Of a stretch of DNA of 64,000 bases, positions 62,946-64,000 are shown piece by piece. The stretch comes from Paracoccus sigandri. GTDB taxonomy: Bacteria; Pseudomonadota; Alphaproteobacteria; Rhodobacterales; Rhodobacteraceae. Both the position numbers and the translations under genes were made by a program. The stretch's first letter is position 1. Every line of letters starts with the position of its first letter. Location: positions 62,001 to 126,000 of the forward strand of contig NZ_QNRC01000005.1 in the NCBI RefSeq assembly GCF_003709565.1, read 5' to 3'. Below the pieces are notes generated by a model. The model did no database searches, was not told where the DNA came from, and saw only the letters and a list, made by a program, of their open reading frames with translations.

Positions 62946-64000
62946 ATGGCGTCTTCCCGCAGCCGGATGTCCACCGCGATCGCGACGATCACCGTCCTGG
63001 GGGGCGCCGCGGGGCTGTGCTGGATGGGCGCGACGGCCGGCGCGGTCTTCATCGAGCGCGAGTCGCTGGCCGAGGTGCGCCAGGCGCTGAACGGCAGCGG
63101 CTATGACTGGGTGCAGGTCCAGACCGACGGGCTGCAGGTGCGCCTGTCGGGGACCGCGCCGACCGAGGTGGAACGCTTCCGCGCCATGACCCAGGCGGGG
63201 ACGGCGGTCGACGGCAACCGCATCCTGGACGAGATGACGGTCGCGGCCGCCGACGCCCTGACGCCGCCCGATTTCAAGATCGAGCTGCTGCGCAACGACG
63301 ACGGCATCTCGCTGATCGGGCTGGTGCCGGCCTCGATGGATCGCGGCGCGCTGCTGCGCGAATTGCGGGGCGAAACCGCCGCCCCGAAGATCACCGACCT
63401 GCTGGAGGGCGCGGATCATCCGGTGCCGCCGCTGTGGGACGAGGCGATCCGGCTGGGGCTGGGCGCGACGCAACTGGCGCAGCGGGCGAAGATCTCGATC
63501 TCGCCCGGCGCGGTGCATGTGACGGCGCTGGCCGACAGCGCGCGCGAAAAGGCGCGGATGGAAAGCGACCTGCGCCGCGCCGCGCCCGCCGGCGTGGCGC
63601 TGAGCACCGACATATCCGCCCCGCGCCCGGTGATCGCGCCCTTCACCCTGCGCTTCCTGATCGACGATGACGGCGCGCGTTTCGATGCCTGTTCGGCCGA
63701 TGACGAGGAAGGGCGCGACCGGATCCTGGCCGCCGCCATCCAGGCGGGGGTGCCGGGCAAGCCGGGCTGCACGCTGGGGCTGGGCGCGCCCACCCCGGTC
63801 TGGGCCGATGCGGCGGTGCCCGCGATCGAGGCGGTGGCGGCGCTGGGGCGCGGCTCGGTCACGATCTCGGATGCCGATATCGCGCTGATCGCCCCCGACG
63901 GCATTGCGCAGGACCGCTTCGACCAGGTCGCCCGGCAGCTGGACGAGGCGCTGCCCGATGTCTTCTCGCTGCATGCCGAGCTGGAAAAGCCCGCCGCCGT
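62946..64000 (+). CDS. BON-domain OmpA-family-type protein, N-terminal part (3' truncated by window)
   Basis: An open frame of at least 351 residues running off the window. The N-terminus has a hydrophobic segment (about residues 8-33, ITVLGGAAGLCWMGATAG) and then repeated modules that look like BON domains, such as VQTDGLQVRLSGTAPTEVER, ELLRNDDGISLIGLVPAS and HVTALADSAREKAR. In Rhodobacterales similar proteins end in an OmpA domain, which would lie beyond the window. It probably sits at the inner membrane with a periplasmic body. Confidence 0.75.
   Translation, partial: MASSRSRMSTAIATITVLGGAAGLCWMGATAGAVFIERESLAEVRQALNGSGYDWVQVQTDGLQVRLSGTAPTEVERFRAMTQAGTAVDGNRILDEMTVAAADALTPPDFKIELLRNDDGISLIGLVPASMDRGALLRELRGETAAPKITDLLEGADHPVPPLWDEAIRLGLGATQLAQRAKISISPGAVHVTALADSAREKARMESDLRRAAPAGVALSTDISAPRPVIAPFTLRFLIDDDGARFDACSADDEEGRDRILAAAIQAGVPGKPGCTLGLGAPTPVWADAAVPAIEAVAALGRGSVTISDADIALIAPDGIAQDRFDQVARQLDEALPDVFSLHAELEKPAA

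Noticed and set aside
62880..63974. Upstream part of a long minus-strand frame ending in rsmE
   Set aside because: The plus strand carries a plausible BON-domain protein and ubiA; RsmE is complete from 61931.
1..64000. tRNA, rRNA, riboswitch or insertion sequence
   Set aside because: Looking through the gaps between genes I found no cloverleaf, T-loop pattern, transposase or terminal repeats.

Overview
The window looks like chromosomal core sequence from a GC-rich alphaproteobacterium of the Rhodobacterales, most likely Paracoccus or a close relative. The signs are very high GC with dense GC3 coding, a 50-residue aa3-type cytochrome oxidase subunit IV of the Paracoccus type, a long acyl-CoA dehydrogenase of the methylsuccinyl-CoA dehydrogenase type (ethylmalonyl-CoA pathway), a DUF1127 protein, and the gene orders yidC-MOSC-engB-argB and lepB-rnc-era-DUF1491. 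I found no tRNA, rRNA, CRISPR array, insertion sequence or prophage. Genus assignment is inference.

Layout. 1-5.9 kb (+): the tail of an EAL phosphodiesterase, then yidC, a MOSC protein, engB, argB and a SixA-like phosphatase. 6-10.3 kb: a family 2 glycosyltransferase converging on the overlapping minus-strand operon rmlC-rmlB-rmlD-rmlA (dTDP-L-rhamnose). 10.5-12.7 kb (+): Mcd-type dehydrogenase and a META-domain lipoprotein. 12.7-23.4 kb (-): a long housekeeping run read ETF-QO, TPR protein, ispE, pdxJ, acpS, lepB, rnc, era, DUF1491, rarD, VOC protein, recO. 23.6-26.8 kb (+): greA, a membrane protein, azlC-azlD, with a minus-strand GNAT gene between.

26.7-30.3 kb (-): a lipoprotein that may be a permuted NlpC/P60 hydrolase, the small cytochrome oxidase subunit IV, a metallo-beta-lactamase-fold hydrolase and an acyl-CoA dehydrogenase. 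30.4-44.1 kb: tsaC, glutamate dehydrogenase, a TetR regulator, two tandem I78-like lipoproteins, DUF2794, hrpB, an RTX-like calcium-binding protein, ycjX-ycjF, a divergent GST/HxlR pair and an 18-repeat MORN protein. 44.2-53 kb: nadE, a secreted protein, an MFS transporter, a GlsB/YeaQ membrane protein, an L,D-transpeptidase, a Lys/Ala-rich basic protein and a lytic transglycosylase. 53-64 kb: an aspartate/glutamate racemase, priA, a transaldolase, DUF484-xerC, msrA-prmA, a LysE exporter of atypical composition, DUF1127, rsmE, ubiA and the start of a BON/OmpA-type protein cut by the window end.

Most genes are housekeeping and tightly packed, often with 1-4 base overlaps that suggest translational coupling. 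I did not see a clear new multi-gene system. The more unusual signals are small: a dispersed motif placed just after stop codons and a larger relative of it read in frame inside hrpB; a stress-type promoter plus perfect hairpin before the GlsB gene; a hairpin that could cover the ribosome binding site of the Mcd gene; and the possible permuted thiol-hydrolase lipoprotein.
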